From: Gordonia humi
GTDB taxonomy: Bacteria > Actinomycetota > Actinomycetes > Mycobacteriales > Mycobacteriaceae
Assembly (NCBI RefSeq): GCF_014197435.1
Contig: NZ_JACIFP010000001.1
Location: 4,030,001-4,094,000, forward strand
Length of the DNA stretch: 64,000 nt
Direction: 5' to 3'
Made by a program: the position numbers and the translations under genes
In this document: positions 36,577 to 45,459 of the stretch, piece by piece
Numbering within the stretch: the stretch's first letter is position 1
Layout: each line of letters opens with the position of its first letter
The notes under the pieces: model-generated
Seen by the model: the letters and a program-made list of their open reading frames with translations, nothing else
Told to the model about the DNA's origin: nothing
The model's database searches: none

Positions 36577-37959
36577 CTACGACGCCGCGCTCACCTGAAC
36601 TCGAACCGCGAGGGCCAGATCGCGCAATGACGTTCCACCGGAGCCGCGAGCATCGACGCCGGTCAGCGTGTCGATCACCGGATCGAGCACATCGCGCGGC
36701 AGGAACGGGCCGACGTTGCCGAGGAACTTCTCGACGATCTCGTCGACCGTCAACGCCGAGTCCGGATTGCCGCGGGCGTTGGGCACCTCCGCGGTCCAGG
36801 CGCCCGAGATCGTCCGGACGGTGACCCGCGCGGGCCGTCGCTGCGGCAGCGCCGCCGAGAACTCGGGTACCTCGCGCAGGTGCACGCGATCCACCAGCAT
36901 CTCGACGTCGGGCCTGTCGAATCGCTCCGGCAGGAAGCCCTCGGCGTCGAGTCGGCCGTCGACGACGACCGACGCCACACAGCGCGGGATCGAGAAGCGC
37001 GCGTGCAGATCCGACTCGGCGCCGCGCGTGTCCAGCGACGCCGCGAACGCGAACGTCTCGACCTCGACGGCGACGATGTCCGACGGCGCCGGACCACCGG
37101 CGTCCGCCAGCGCGATGCGTAGTGCGTCGAGTGTCGGATGAACCCACCGTGCGCACGCGTACGGTTTGACGTAGCTGTCGCGCACCCGCCACCGTTCCCC
37201 GAGCCCGCCGGTGATCTCGTCGACATCGGCATCGGTGGCGACGACGCCGTCGTACAGAGCATCGAGCGCGCCCTCGGCGCCGGCGCTGTCGCCCGCGGTC
37301 GCCGCGGCGAGCGAGCCGTAGTACGCGCCGAGACCGGTCCACACGTTGCGTACTGTGCCGCCGTGCATCGGCACGGCGAGCGTCGCCGCCAGTGGCAGCG
37401 ATCCGCTGCGTTCGACGGCCCGCACCACCCGCCCCGCATCGGCCCCGGTCACCGCGCTCATCGCGACGGCGGCCGCAATCGGCCCGTGAACGCCGTGCGG
37501 ATGCAGACCCGGCCGCAGCGAGGTCCCGACGCCGAATCGAAGTCCCACCTCGCAGCCGAGAACGAAGGCGGTGATCGCGGCGTCGTCGTCGACCGGACCG
37601 CGGGTCACCGCGTGCAGCAGCGCGGGCAGTACATGCGGCGCCGGGTGGGCGGTCGGCACGGGTGGGAGCCGAGCACCGGCCGGATGGAACGATCCGCCGG
37701 AGTCGGCGTCGAGCCAGGTGGCCGCCGCACCGAGCACGGTGGTCCACGCGAACGGGACCGCCGCCGCCTCCTCGTCGGCGATCGCCAGCGTGCGCCCCAT
37801 CTCCTGGACGGCCGGATAGCGCAGGCCGCCGATCAACGCGCCGAGCGAGTCGAGCAGCAGCAGACGCCCGAACGTCCAGGTCTCCTCCGGGACGCCGTCG
37901 TGATCGGTGTCGGCGACGAAACCGCCCAGCCGCGTCAGATCGAGTTTCAGGTCAGTCAA
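36577..37959 (-). CDS. MmgE/PrpD-family protein, copy 1
   Basis: 460 residues. The start is a TTG at 37959 because AAGGAGAT lies 8 bp upstream and the next gene ends at 37964. The MmgE_N helical domain has LLLLDSLGALIGGLRYPAV, LLHAVTRGPVDDDAAITAFVLGCEVGLRFG and HPHGVHGPIAAAVAMSAV; the C-terminal domain has SYVKPYACARWVHPTLDAL and ARFSIPRCVASVVVDG. Family members include 2-methylcitrate dehydratase, cis-aconitate decarboxylase and iminodisuccinate epimerase. Last gene of the long minus-strand catabolic operon. Confidence 0.83.
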   Translation of the reverse strand: MTDLKLDLTRLGGFVADTDHDGVPEETWTFGRLLLLDSLGALIGGLRYPAVQEMGRTLAIADEEAAAVPFAWTTVLGAAATWLDADSGGSFHPAGARLPPVPTAHPAPHVLPALLHAVTRGPVDDDAAITAFVLGCEVGLRFGVGTSLRPGLHPHGVHGPIAAAVAMSAVTGADAGRVVRAVERSGSLPLAATLAVPMHGGTVRNVWTGLGAYYGSLAAATAGDSAGAEGALDALYDGVVATDADVDEITGGLGERWRVRDSYVKPYACARWVHPTLDALRIALADAGGPAPSDIVAVEVETFAFAASLDTRGAESDLHARFSIPRCVASVVVDGRLDAEGFLPERFDRPDVEMLVDRVHLREVPEFSAALPQRRPARVTVRTISGAWTAEVPNARGNPDSALTVDEIVEKFLGNVGPFLPRDVLDPVIDTLTGVDARGSGGTSLRDLALAVRVQVSAAS

Positions 37960-37963
37960 CTGT

Positions 37964-38926
37964 TCATCTCCTTGCACTGTTCGCCAGACCGGCGCGCACC
38001 GCCGACACTGTCGGGGCCAGCCGGTCTTCGATTCCCGCGATCGCGCCGGCCAGGACGACACCGTCGATCCCCATACCGGCCAGCGGTCGCAGCCGATCGA
38101 CGATCTCGTCGGTCGAACCGGTGAGCAGGAACCGGTCGCGAATCAGTTCTTCGGCGTCGCGATCGGTGCCTTGCGCCGCCGACGCCTCGGCGGTCCCGTG
38201 CTTGCGATAGTCGTGCGCGGCGGCGACCGCGGCGACCCGGCCGATCATGTCGTCGGCGACGTCGTACCACCGCGGAGAACGAACCAGTCGGGCCGCGCAC
38301 GACCCGAGGATCGGTGCGGCGGCCTCACGCGACTGCTCGTCGTCGGCCGTGACGACCCCGCGTACGAACAGCCAGCACGCGGTGTCCGGGCGAGCCGCGC
38401 GCGCGGTGGCCAGCGCACGCTCCACCACGCCGGCCGACGCACCCACGTCGAGCAGGACGCCGCCGACCGCCTGGGCGTTGACCTCGATGGTGCGCGGTCC
38501 CGAGCCGGCGCCGAGCACCGGCCCGGTCCGCGGTGCCAGATCGTCGAGGCGGGCGCGGAACTCCTGTGCAAGGGCACGGTACTCACGTAGCGACGGGACC
38601 GTCAGCCCCTCGTTCGCCAGTGAACTCTCCCCGCGCGCGACGACGGTCAACACGCGGCCGGGAAACCGATCGGCGAGCGTCGCGCACGACTGTGCCACGA
38701 CGCTCGGATGATGCAGACCGAGCCCCATGACACACGGCCCCGACAGTGCTGCGGCGGTGGAGCCGAGCACGCTCGCCGCGGTCAGGAACGGGTCCGGGAA
38801 CAGTCGCGGACTGTCGGCGAATCCGACGCCGTCCGCACCGTCGCGCACCGCGTGCCGGGCCGCGACCAGCGGATCCTGCACGCCGCGCGGACGCGCGAGG
38901 TTGAGCAGGATCGGCGGGCCGCTCAC
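37964..38926 (-). CDS. LLM-class flavin/F420-dependent oxidoreductase
   Basis: 320 residues, GTG start in a GTGA overlap with the short PrpD-like gene upstream. PLVAARHAVRDGADGVGFADSPRLFPDPFL and LGLHHPSVVAQSCATLADRFPGRVLTVVARGESSLANEG show the TIM-barrel LLM fold near F420-dependent methylenetetrahydromethanopterin reductase-type proteins. DRFLLTGSTDEIVDRLRPLAGMGIDGVVLAG is the usual C-terminal segment. With the PPOX-type gene at 40139 it suggests an F420- or FMN-dependent redox step. Adjacent to PrpD copy 1 (4 bp). Confidence 0.8.
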   Translation of the reverse strand: MSGPPILLNLARPRGVQDPLVAARHAVRDGADGVGFADSPRLFPDPFLTAASVLGSTAAALSGPCVMGLGLHHPSVVAQSCATLADRFPGRVLTVVARGESSLANEGLTVPSLREYRALAQEFRARLDDLAPRTGPVLGAGSGPRTIEVNAQAVGGVLLDVGASAGVVERALATARAARPDTACWLFVRGVVTADDEQSREAAAPILGSCAARLVRSPRWYDVADDMIGRVAAVAAAHDYRKHGTAEASAAQGTDRDAEELIRDRFLLTGSTDEIVDRLRPLAGMGIDGVVLAGAIAGIEDRLAPTVSAVRAGLANSARR

Positions 38927-39681
38927 GCCAGACGACCCAACAGGTCGCCGACGGTGCGCGGCACGTCGATGCGGTCGGCCACCGGCCGACCGGCGGCGGC
39001 CGACGCCGTATGCGCCACACTGCCCGGCATCGCAGTGATCGCATCGGCGGGCAGCGTCGCGGCCAGCCAGCCGGCGGCGGCCGCATGACCGGCGGCCCAC
39101 CCGTCGGTCCGCGCGTGAGCGGCGGCCGGGGTGAACACCTGCAGACTCGCCGCGAGGTCGAGCACCGGCGCCAGATCGGCGCCCTCCGCGGGTCCGGTGA
39201 GCGAAGCGGCGGCCGCGGCGGCGAGCGTCGCCGCCGTCGGGTACGCGAGCGGTGCTGCGCCGAGCAGATCGTCGGCCTCGTCGAGCACGCGCAGACCGGC
39301 GACCACGGCTCGACCGATCCGCTCCACACCGGTGTCGGCCGGTGCGACGGCCAACGCGGCGAGCAGCGGCGCCCACCGCCGGTCGGGCGCCGCGGCGGCG
39401 AGTCGGGCGCCGTTCCACATCAGCGCCGGATACGTCGGTGCCACACGACCGGTCCCGATCAGTGGAAACCCGGCGGAGGCTGCGATCAGATCGGCCCACG
39501 CCGCCTCGGCCGCCGTCGGCTCACCGACCGCGTCGACCGGCAGCGACCGGGCCGCCGCGGCAGCGATGTCGGCGGAGACCGCACCGGAGGAGTAGACGGT
39601 CATCGCCCGCTCGGCCAGCCGGTCGGTGAACTCCGGTGCCGGATCGCTCAGCACCACCGTCGATGCGTCGAAGGTGGTCAC
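38923..39681 (-). CDS. Short divergent MmgE/PrpD-like protein
   Basis: 252 residues, Ala-rich. No catalytic signature is intact. The layout WNGARLAAAAPDRRWAPLLAALAVAPADTGVERIGRAVVAGLRVLDEADDL and ARTDGWAAGHAAAAGWLAATLP resembles the MmgE_N helical domain (NGTA..., A-E, G-x-x-x-A-A-A) but is only about half a PrpD protein. It may be a degenerate paralogue or a non-catalytic partner. ATGA overlap with the EthD-like gene upstream and GTGA overlap with LLM downstream show it is translated as part of the operon. Confidence 0.5.
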   Translation of the reverse strand: MTTFDASTVVLSDPAPEFTDRLAERAMTVYSSGAVSADIAAAAARSLPVDAVGEPTAAEAAWADLIAASAGFPLIGTGRVAPTYPALMWNGARLAAAAPDRRWAPLLAALAVAPADTGVERIGRAVVAGLRVLDEADDLLGAAPLAYPTAATLAAAAAASLTGPAEGADLAPVLDLAASLQVFTPAAAHARTDGWAAGHAAAAGWLAATLPADAITAMPGSVAHTASAAAGRPVADRIDVPRTVGDLLGRLA

Positions 39682-40034
39682 CGGTCGCGCTCCACCACGG
39701 TGCTCTCCCCGATCAGGTAGAACGCGAAGTCGGTACGACCGCCCGGACCACGCTCGGCGGGCAGCGGATTCTCGGCGAACCAGGCGCGGTACGCCTCATA
39801 CGCGTCGTGGTCGGCGAAGTGCATCTCGGCGATCCGGTACAGGTCCAAGCTCGGCGGAATCTCCGCGGTGCCGCCGGACGCCGACGTGACCGGGTACAGG
39901 ATCTTGTTGAAGACGATCCGGTCCAGGTGCGGATTGGCGAGCAGGTCGGGCGCGTGCACATCGAACAGCCAGCGCTCGTACTCCTCCTCGCTGACGCCCT
40001 CGACGATGGTGTATCCGAGCAGTGCCTTGATCAT
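39678..40034 (-). CDS. EthD-like dimeric alpha/beta-barrel protein
   Basis: 118 residues. MIKALLGYTIVEGVSEEEYERWLFDVHAPDLLANPHLDRIVFNKIL follows the EthD pattern (strand, W-x4-H-x-P, strand), with a second half LYRIAEMHFADHDAYEAYRAWFAENPLP. These small proteins act as dimeric lyases, isomerases or accessory factors in catabolic clusters. Start set by AAAGGAATGTGAACCG upstream. Overlaps the next gene by ATGA. Confidence 0.7.
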   Translation of the reverse strand: MIKALLGYTIVEGVSEEEYERWLFDVHAPDLLANPHLDRIVFNKILYPVTSASGGTAEIPPSLDLYRIAEMHFADHDAYEAYRAWFAENPLPAERGPGGRTDFAFYLIGESTVVERDR

Positions 40035-40091
40035 CGGTTCACATTCCTTTCTCGCTGTCGGTTCGGTCTGGTGACGGTGGAGGTCTCGACT

Positions 40092-40138
40092 CCGGTTCTC
40101 CCGGGCCGAGTCGACGGGCTCGACGAACGGGAGACCGG
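40092..40138 (-). terminator. Hairpin after the PPOX gene, within the operon
   Basis: CCGGTTCTCCCG pairs with CGGGAGACCGG (one bulged base). It directly follows the PPOX stop and precedes the EthD-like gene, so it may attenuate the operon. Confidence 0.45.
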
Positions 40139-40654
40139 TCAGCCTGGAATCGGCAGGTCGAAGGCCTGCGCACCGTCGCCGAAGCCTTCGACCCGGATCC
40201 GGCTCGGCGTGATCCGCACGCCGCGCATGGTCTCGTCGATCTCGGCACGGTCGCGGCGGGGAGCCCTCACGTGACCCGCGGCGCGGAGCCGCTCGGTGTG
40301 GCGGAGGTAGGCGTCCCATGTCTGGTCCGCATCGAGCAGACGCGCCGTGCCGCGCACGAACACCGCGCGCGGGATCGTCAAACCGAGATCGAACGTCCAG
40401 GGCGAGTCGTTCACCGACTCCGGCGACGGCGCCCCGACCCAGGTGACGAGAACTCGCGGATCGCGCTCGAGCTGCGCGTTTCGCCGATGGACGCGCCGCT
40501 GCACCATCTCGACCGTCCAGTCGTCGGCGAGGAACGCACTCGTCGAGCGTCCGATCGGCTCGCCGAGCCGATCGAACGTCACCACCTGCGCGAAACCCGC
40601 CTCACACTGCACGAATGCGCGTGCGGCCCGTTCGACGTCGGTCGGGTCAGCCAT
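40139..40654 (-). CDS. PPOX-class (pyridoxamine 5'-phosphate oxidase fold) F420/FMN-dependent protein
   Basis: 171 residues. The split beta-barrel shows VVTFDRLGEPIGRSTSAFLADDWTVEMV, RRNAQLERDPRVLVTWVG and FVRGTARLLDADQTWDAYLRH; the last is typical of F420-dependent PPOX proteins. These carry out F420- or FMN-linked reductions, or bind haem or F420. Overlaps the FAD-dependent gene by 8 bp. Confidence 0.77.
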   Translation of the reverse strand: MADPTDVERAARAFVQCEAGFAQVVTFDRLGEPIGRSTSAFLADDWTVEMVQRRVHRRNAQLERDPRVLVTWVGAPSPESVNDSPWTFDLGLTIPRAVFVRGTARLLDADQTWDAYLRHTERLRAAGHVRAPRRDRAEIDETMRGVRITPSRIRVEGFGDGAQAFDLPIPG

Positions 40655-42008
40655 TCGCGACGACAGTCGCGGCGAGGTACGCCAGACCGAACGCGGGCAT
40701 CAGGCCGTTGCCCGCCAGATATCCCCCGGCTCCGTGACCGGACACGCCCGCGGCGGCGCCGCCGGAGGCGTACAGGCCCGGGATCGGCCGGTCGTCTGCG
40801 TCGACGACGCGCGCCTTCTCGTCGACGACCAGACCGCCCTGCGTGTGGAACAGTGCCGGAACCACGCGGACCGCGGCATAGGGAGGCTCCAGCGGCGCCT
40901 CGTACTCGCGCCCGAAGCGGTCCTCGACGTGTCCGCGTGCGGCGAGTGCCGACTCCTCCAGCTCGGCCACGACGGCGTCGACCGGCAACCCGGTGACCTC
41001 CGCGAGTGCGGCCGCGTCGTCGGCCCAGACCTCGGCGCCCGACTCGACGGTCTGCCGGAAGTCGGTGAACGGCTGGCACAGGTCGTGGACGCGGCGGTCG
41101 AAGACCACCCAACCGGTCGCACCGGGACGGGCCGCCAGGTACGGGCCGAACTCGGAGTATCCGCTGGTCTCCTTGGCGAACCGGCGGCCCGTGGTGTCGA
41201 GCATGATCGCGCCGTGCATGATCGTCGCCCAGCCGAGCAGCGTCGCCGATTTCGCGGCCAGCGCGCCGTGGCCCTGGTACGCGTCGAGGTAGGCCGACGC
41301 CGCACCGAGTCTCGTTCCGATGCGCAGTCCGTCGCCGCGCGACGTCTCGCTGCCGTGGTACGTGGCCGAGGCGATCTCCGGCATGTGCTCGGCGACCATC
41401 TCGTGGTCGGCGCCGAATCCGTTGGTGGCCAACAGCACCGCGGGGGTCTCGATGCGTTCGGAGGCGCCGGACGGATCGGTCACGATCACTGCGCACACCG
41501 CGCCGTCGGCGTCGAGCTCCACATCGGTCAGACGCGCGGGCACCAGGAAGTCGATCTTCGGATGGCTGCGCGCGGTGCGCGCCAAGTGGTCGATCAGCGC
41601 GTTGCCGTGCCGCTCCGGGATGGTGTGGCAGCGGTCCACCGAGTGACCGGGATAGTGCATGTCGGTCATCAGCGAGATCTCCAGACCGACCTCGTCGGCC
41701 ATCCATTCGACCATCTCGCCGCTGACTTCGGCCAGGGTGCGGGCCAGTCGCTGGTCACCGGTGCCCTTGGTCTTGCGCTCGACATCGGCGGCGAACAGGT
41801 CCGCCGAGTCCTCGATGCCCAGTTCCTTCTGGAAGCGGCTGCCGACGCCCGGGATCATCGCGGTGCACATCGACGTGTTGTTGCCGCGGGTGAAGTGCTC
41901 ACTCGCCTCGACCACGAGCACGTCCAGGCCCGACTGGGCGGCGCGCAGAGCACCGATCAAACCGCCGCCCGCGCCGGCGACGACGAGGTCGGGTCCGTCG
42001 GCGCTCAC
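40647..42008 (-). CDS. FAD-dependent oxidoreductase, fumarate reductase/KstD-type flavoprotein
   Basis: 453 residues, GTG start in a GTGA overlap with the racemase-like gene. LVVAGAGGGLIGALRAAQSGLDVLVVEASEHF (about 6-37) is the FAD Rossmann motif. RGNNTSMCTAMIPGVGSRFQ, VLLATNGFGAD, and the C-terminal PGLYASGGAAAGVSGHGAGGYLAGNGLMPAFGLAYLAAT are typical of the fumarate reductase / 3-ketosteroid dehydrogenase / tricarballylate dehydrogenase group. It probably desaturates, or reduces, the pathway acid. Which direction cannot be read from the sequence. Confidence 0.82.
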   Translation of the reverse strand: MSADGPDLVVAGAGGGLIGALRAAQSGLDVLVVEASEHFTRGNNTSMCTAMIPGVGSRFQKELGIEDSADLFAADVERKTKGTGDQRLARTLAEVSGEMVEWMADEVGLEISLMTDMHYPGHSVDRCHTIPERHGNALIDHLARTARSHPKIDFLVPARLTDVELDADGAVCAVIVTDPSGASERIETPAVLLATNGFGADHEMVAEHMPEIASATYHGSETSRGDGLRIGTRLGAASAYLDAYQGHGALAAKSATLLGWATIMHGAIMLDTTGRRFAKETSGYSEFGPYLAARPGATGWVVFDRRVHDLCQPFTDFRQTVESGAEVWADDAAALAEVTGLPVDAVVAELEESALAARGHVEDRFGREYEAPLEPPYAAVRVVPALFHTQGGLVVDEKARVVDADDRPIPGLYASGGAAAGVSGHGAGGYLAGNGLMPAFGLAYLAATVVANG

Positions 42009-42643
42009 GCCCGACCGCCCGACGCGACGAGTTCGAGCGCTCGGATCACCGGGTCGACGACGGGCACCGCGGAAGGATGGTCGGGGTCGACGTCGACGGC
42101 CGAGCAGCCGTTCAGCAGCGAGCGGACGCCGCGGGGCGCCAGGGCGGCTGCGGCGGCGTCGAGCTGCGCCTGCCACTCGGGGCCTTCGCTGACCGCGTCG
42201 AACGGCAGGTCGAGGACCTCGACCTCGGTGAGCCACTGCGACCAGCCGTAGACGTCGGCGACGCGGCGCATCTCGGCGGCGATCGCCTCGTTGCGGACCA
42301 CACCGCCGGTCGGGGCGGCGAGCGCCGCCGCGTAGGCGAGGTTCATGCGGAGGATGCCGATCACCGGGCGCGTGGTCTCGCTCTGCAGCCGCGCCACGGA
42401 CGGGTCGAGCACGCAGTCGGGCATCACGGCGTCGAACTCGGCCGGGGCGGCCGCGAGTGCGGCGTGGACGTACTCGTCCGAGCGTGCGATGTCCGCCGCC
42501 GAGTCGAGGCTGGTCGGCGCGCCATCGGGCAGATCGTGCAGGCGGACAGTGACTCCTGCCGGGGCGATAGTGTCGTACCGCTGCTGACGGCGAGCGAGTT
42601 CGTCGGCTCCGACGTGCAGCGGAGTGGTCGCGAAGATCTTCAC
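42005..42643 (-). CDS. Asp/Glu/hydantoin racemase-family protein
   Basis: 212 residues. The two catalytic cysteines of the family are present: Cys77 in VMPDCVLDPS and Cys180 in LLNGCSAVDVD. The family includes hydantoin and Asp/Glu racemases, maleate cis-trans isomerase and arylmalonate decarboxylase. The GTG start 42643 has GGAGGAATCCTC just before it. With the dihydropyrimidinase-like gene at 52256 it recalls hydantoin-type pathways; with PrpD proteins it recalls maleate-type isomerisation. Confidence 0.8.
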   Translation of the reverse strand: MKIFATTPLHVGADELARRQQRYDTIAPAGVTVRLHDLPDGAPTSLDSAADIARSDEYVHAALAAAPAEFDAVMPDCVLDPSVARLQSETTRPVIGILRMNLAYAAALAAPTGGVVRNEAIAAEMRRVADVYGWSQWLTEVEVLDLPFDAVSEGPEWQAQLDAAAAALAPRGVRSLLNGCSAVDVDPDHPSAVPVVDPVIRALELVASGGRA

Positions 42644-42657
42644 GAGGATTCCTCCAT

Positions 42658-44037
42658 TCAGGATTCGGTCAGGGTGTCCAGGACGGCGCGTGCGCTCGGC
42701 GTCTCGGGAAGCGACGACGCCGCCTCCAGCACACGGGCGACCGCATCGCCGTCGCCGAGCAGATCGCGGAGAAGCGCGACGGTCCGCTCGTAGTCGAACG
42801 GTTCGCGGGCGGCGTCGCCGATCGGGTTGGCGACCTCCTCCCTCAGTACACGGCCGTCGGCCAGGGTGATCTCGACGGCGGCGCCGCGTGCATCGGGCAG
42901 CCGGTCGTCGAAGACGGCGTCGGCGACGACGTCCACACGATCGGCGAGCGCTCGGAACTCCGCGCTGTTCGACGCGTCGTATCCGTCGGGCGCCACCCGG
43001 CCGTCCCGCAGGGCGGTGGCGACGACGTACGGAATCGAGAACATCGCGGCGAGCCGGTTGTTCCAACGAGTCCGGTGCAGGTTCGCCGCGGCCGAGTACG
43101 TCGACACGCGGATGCCGGTGATCGCGTCGACGCCCGCGTCCGGCAGTTGCGGACGCAGCACCAGGGCGGCGTCGGCGGTCGGGTGGGTGAACGCGCAGGA
43201 CGCGTGTCGTTTGAAGTAGCCGAGCCCGATGTCCCACCGCTGCCCGAGCTCCTCGACGAGCACCGTCGGTGAGAAGGCGCCGAGAAGACCTCCGAGGCTG
43301 TGGGCGGCGATACCGGTCGGATTCGCCATGCCCGACTTCGCCAGACGCGCGGCGGCCAGGCCCGCGACGTTGCACGCCCCCATCCACTCGTTGCGGACCG
43401 GGTTGCCGTCGAGCGCCGCGGAGAACGGTCCGGCGATCGGCATGCCGCTCGCCGCGTCGATCGCGGCCGTGATCTGGTCGGCGTCGAGGCCGATGAGCTT
43501 GGCGCAGCCGGCCGCGGCACCCGTGAACCCCCAGTTCCCGTGCGGGTGCAGGCCCGGGACCGCGGTGGACGCGCGGCCGTAGCGGGCGCCCACCTCGTAC
43601 GCGACCAGCAGTGCGGCCGCCGTCGCCGGTCCGTCCGCGTCGAGCGTCGCCGCCAACGCCAGGACGGCGGGGAATCCGTGCGCGGCGGGGTGTCCGCCCG
43701 CGAACTTGTTCCCCTCGTCCATCTCCAGGCTGACCAGCGCTGTCGCGTTGAGCCAGGCCGCGACCTCGGGCGAGGTCCGTATCCCGGTCCCGATCAGCGG
43801 TGCGGGCCCGTCGCCGGGAGTCCAGGCGTCGATCAGGCCCGCTCGTTCGGGCAGACGCGCGCCGAGCATCGTGACCCCGAGCGTGTCGAGAAGAACCAGG
43901 CGGAGCCGATCGCGGACCTCGTCGGGCACCGTGTCCCAGGTCAGGTCGGCCGCCCACTGCGCCAGCGCGAGCGCAGCGTCGAGCGCGGCCCGCTGATCGG
44001 GATCGAGCGCCTGTGTCTGCTCCGATCGGTCACTCAT
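42658..44037 (-). CDS. MmgE/PrpD-family protein, copy 2
   Basis: 459 residues. VRDRLRLVLLDTLGVTMLGARLPE (about 42-65), GNKFAGGHPAAHGFPAVLALAATLD, LLVAYEVGARYGRASTAVPGLHPHGNWG and the C-terminal LGYFKRHASCAFTHPTADAALVLRPQ and AMFSIPYVVATALRDGRVA give all PrpD landmarks, including the HPHG and KRHASC segments near the active site of methylcitrate dehydratase-type enzymes. Overlaps livF by ATGA and is followed after 14 bp by the racemase-like gene. Confidence 0.86.
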   Translation of the reverse strand: MSDRSEQTQALDPDQRAALDAALALAQWAADLTWDTVPDEVRDRLRLVLLDTLGVTMLGARLPERAGLIDAWTPGDGPAPLIGTGIRTSPEVAAWLNATALVSLEMDEGNKFAGGHPAAHGFPAVLALAATLDADGPATAAALLVAYEVGARYGRASTAVPGLHPHGNWGFTGAAAGCAKLIGLDADQITAAIDAASGMPIAGPFSAALDGNPVRNEWMGACNVAGLAAARLAKSGMANPTGIAAHSLGGLLGAFSPTVLVEELGQRWDIGLGYFKRHASCAFTHPTADAALVLRPQLPDAGVDAITGIRVSTYSAAANLHRTRWNNRLAAMFSIPYVVATALRDGRVAPDGYDASNSAEFRALADRVDVVADAVFDDRLPDARGAAVEITLADGRVLREEVANPIGDAAREPFDYERTVALLRDLLGDGDAVARVLEAASSLPETPSARAVLDTLTES

Positions 44038-44735
44038 AGTCCGAGGTACGCCTTTCTCACTCGTTCGTCACCCGCCAGTTCCCTACCCGGTCCCTCGAGG
44101 ACGACGCTGCCGCTTTCGAGGACGTACGCGCGGTCGGAGATCGACAGCGCCTGCGCGGCGTTCTGCTCCACCAGGAGCACACCGATCCCGGTCTCGCGGA
44201 TCGCCGCGGCCGCGTTGAGCACGTCCCAGGTCAGTTTCGGCGACAGACCGGTCGACGGCTCGTCGAGCATCAGCATCTGCGGCTGCGCCATCAGGGCGCG
44301 GCCGATCGCCACCATCTGCTGCTGACCGCCCGACATGGTCTGAGCGATCTGCTTGCGCCGCTCCTTCAGGATCGGGAAGAGGTCGAAGACTCGCGCGAGG
44401 TCGTCGTCGACCTCGGCACGCTTACGCGTCCACGCTCCGAGCACCAGGTTCTGCTCCACCGTCATCGGACCGAACAGGTCGCGGTCCTCGGACACCTGGA
44501 TCACCCGTCGGCGGACCACCTGGTGCGGCCGCAGCCCGGAGATCTTCTCGCCGTCGTAGCGGATCTCGCCGGTCCTGGTCTCGATGAGACCGCTGATCGC
44601 GCGCAGCATGGTGCTCTTGCCCGCACCGTTGGCGCCGACCACCGAGACCAGTTCCCCGGCGTCGACACGGATGCTCAGATCGTGCAAGATCTGGAGCTTC
44701 CCGTATCCCGCGGTGATCTTGTCGACCTCAAGCAT
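44034..44735 (-). CDS. livF: Branched-chain-type ABC importer ATPase LivF
   Basis: 233 residues. Walker A GANGAGKSTMLRA, signature MSGGQQQMVAIGRALMAQP, Walker B MLMLDEPSTGLSP, and VLLVEQNAAQAL identify LivF. It energises uptake of the locus substrate together with LivG, LivM and LivH. The start overlaps the livG end by 8 bp. Confidence 0.9.
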   Translation of the reverse strand: MLEVDKITAGYGKLQILHDLSIRVDAGELVSVVGANGAGKSTMLRAISGLIETRTGEIRYDGEKISGLRPHQVVRRRVIQVSEDRDLFGPMTVEQNLVLGAWTRKRAEVDDDLARVFDLFPILKERRKQIAQTMSGGQQQMVAIGRALMAQPQMLMLDEPSTGLSPKLTWDVLNAAAAIRETGIGVLLVEQNAAQALSISDRAYVLESGSVVLEGPGRELAGDERVRKAYLGL

Positions 44736-45459
44736 CAGCGATCTCCGTTCCCAGGTAGGCCTCTTGGACGGTCGGGTCGGCCACGACGGCCTCGGGGTCT
44801 CCGGAGGCGATGACCCGCCCGCGGTCGAACACGACGACCGAGTCGGACAGTCGCATCACGGCGGCCATGATGTGTTCGATGAAGACCATGCTCAGGCCTT
44901 CGGAATCGCGCAGGTCGGCGAGGAGTTCGACGACCGGGGTGCGCTCGGACGGCACCAGACCGGCGAGCACCTCGTCGAGCAGCAGGAGCCTCGGCGAGCG
45001 GGCGAGCACGCGGGCCAACTCCAGACGCTTGAGCGCGGCGGTGTGCAGCGAGTCCGACACGGCGTCGGCCCACTCGGCCATCCCGGTCGCCTCGATCACG
45101 TCGTCGGCCCGCTTGTGGGCGGTCTTGTGACTGCCGCCCTTGGTGAGGGCCGCGGCGATGACGTTCTCACGCGCCGTCATGGTGCCGAACGGCTTCATCA
45201 ACTGGAAGGTGCGCCCGACGCCGGCATGTGCGATGCGGTGCGGTGGCAGACCCGTCGCATCCTCGCCGAACAGCCGGACCGAACCGGCATCGGGTCGCAG
45301 TGCGCCGGTGATGCAGTTGAAGAAGGTCGTCTTGCCCGCACCGTTGGGGCCGATGACGCCCACGATCGAACCTTCGGGAACATCGAGCTGCACGTCGGCG
45401 AGCGCGTGCACGCCTTTGAACGACTTGCTCAGATCGCGGACTTCGAGGACGTTGTTCAT
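44728..45459 (-). CDS. livG: Branched-chain-type ABC importer ATPase LivG
   Basis: 243 residues. Walker A GPNGAGKTTFFNCITG, LivG-specific GVGRTFQLMKPFGTMTARENV, and Walker B LLLLDEVLAGLVPSE (Gly in place of the usual Asn/Leu pattern). The canonical signature LSGGQ is replaced by TAALKRLELARVLA (about 146-159), a departure that is occasionally seen in LivG-like subunits. C-terminal DPTVQEAYLGT is the LivG end. ATG start overlaps the livM stop (ATGA). Confidence 0.87.
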   Translation of the reverse strand: MNNVLEVRDLSKSFKGVHALADVQLDVPEGSIVGVIGPNGAGKTTFFNCITGALRPDAGSVRLFGEDATGLPPHRIAHAGVGRTFQLMKPFGTMTARENVIAAALTKGGSHKTAHKRADDVIEATGMAEWADAVSDSLHTAALKRLELARVLARSPRLLLLDEVLAGLVPSERTPVVELLADLRDSEGLSMVFIEHIMAAVMRLSDSVVVFDRGRVIASGDPEAVVADPTVQEAYLGTEIADA

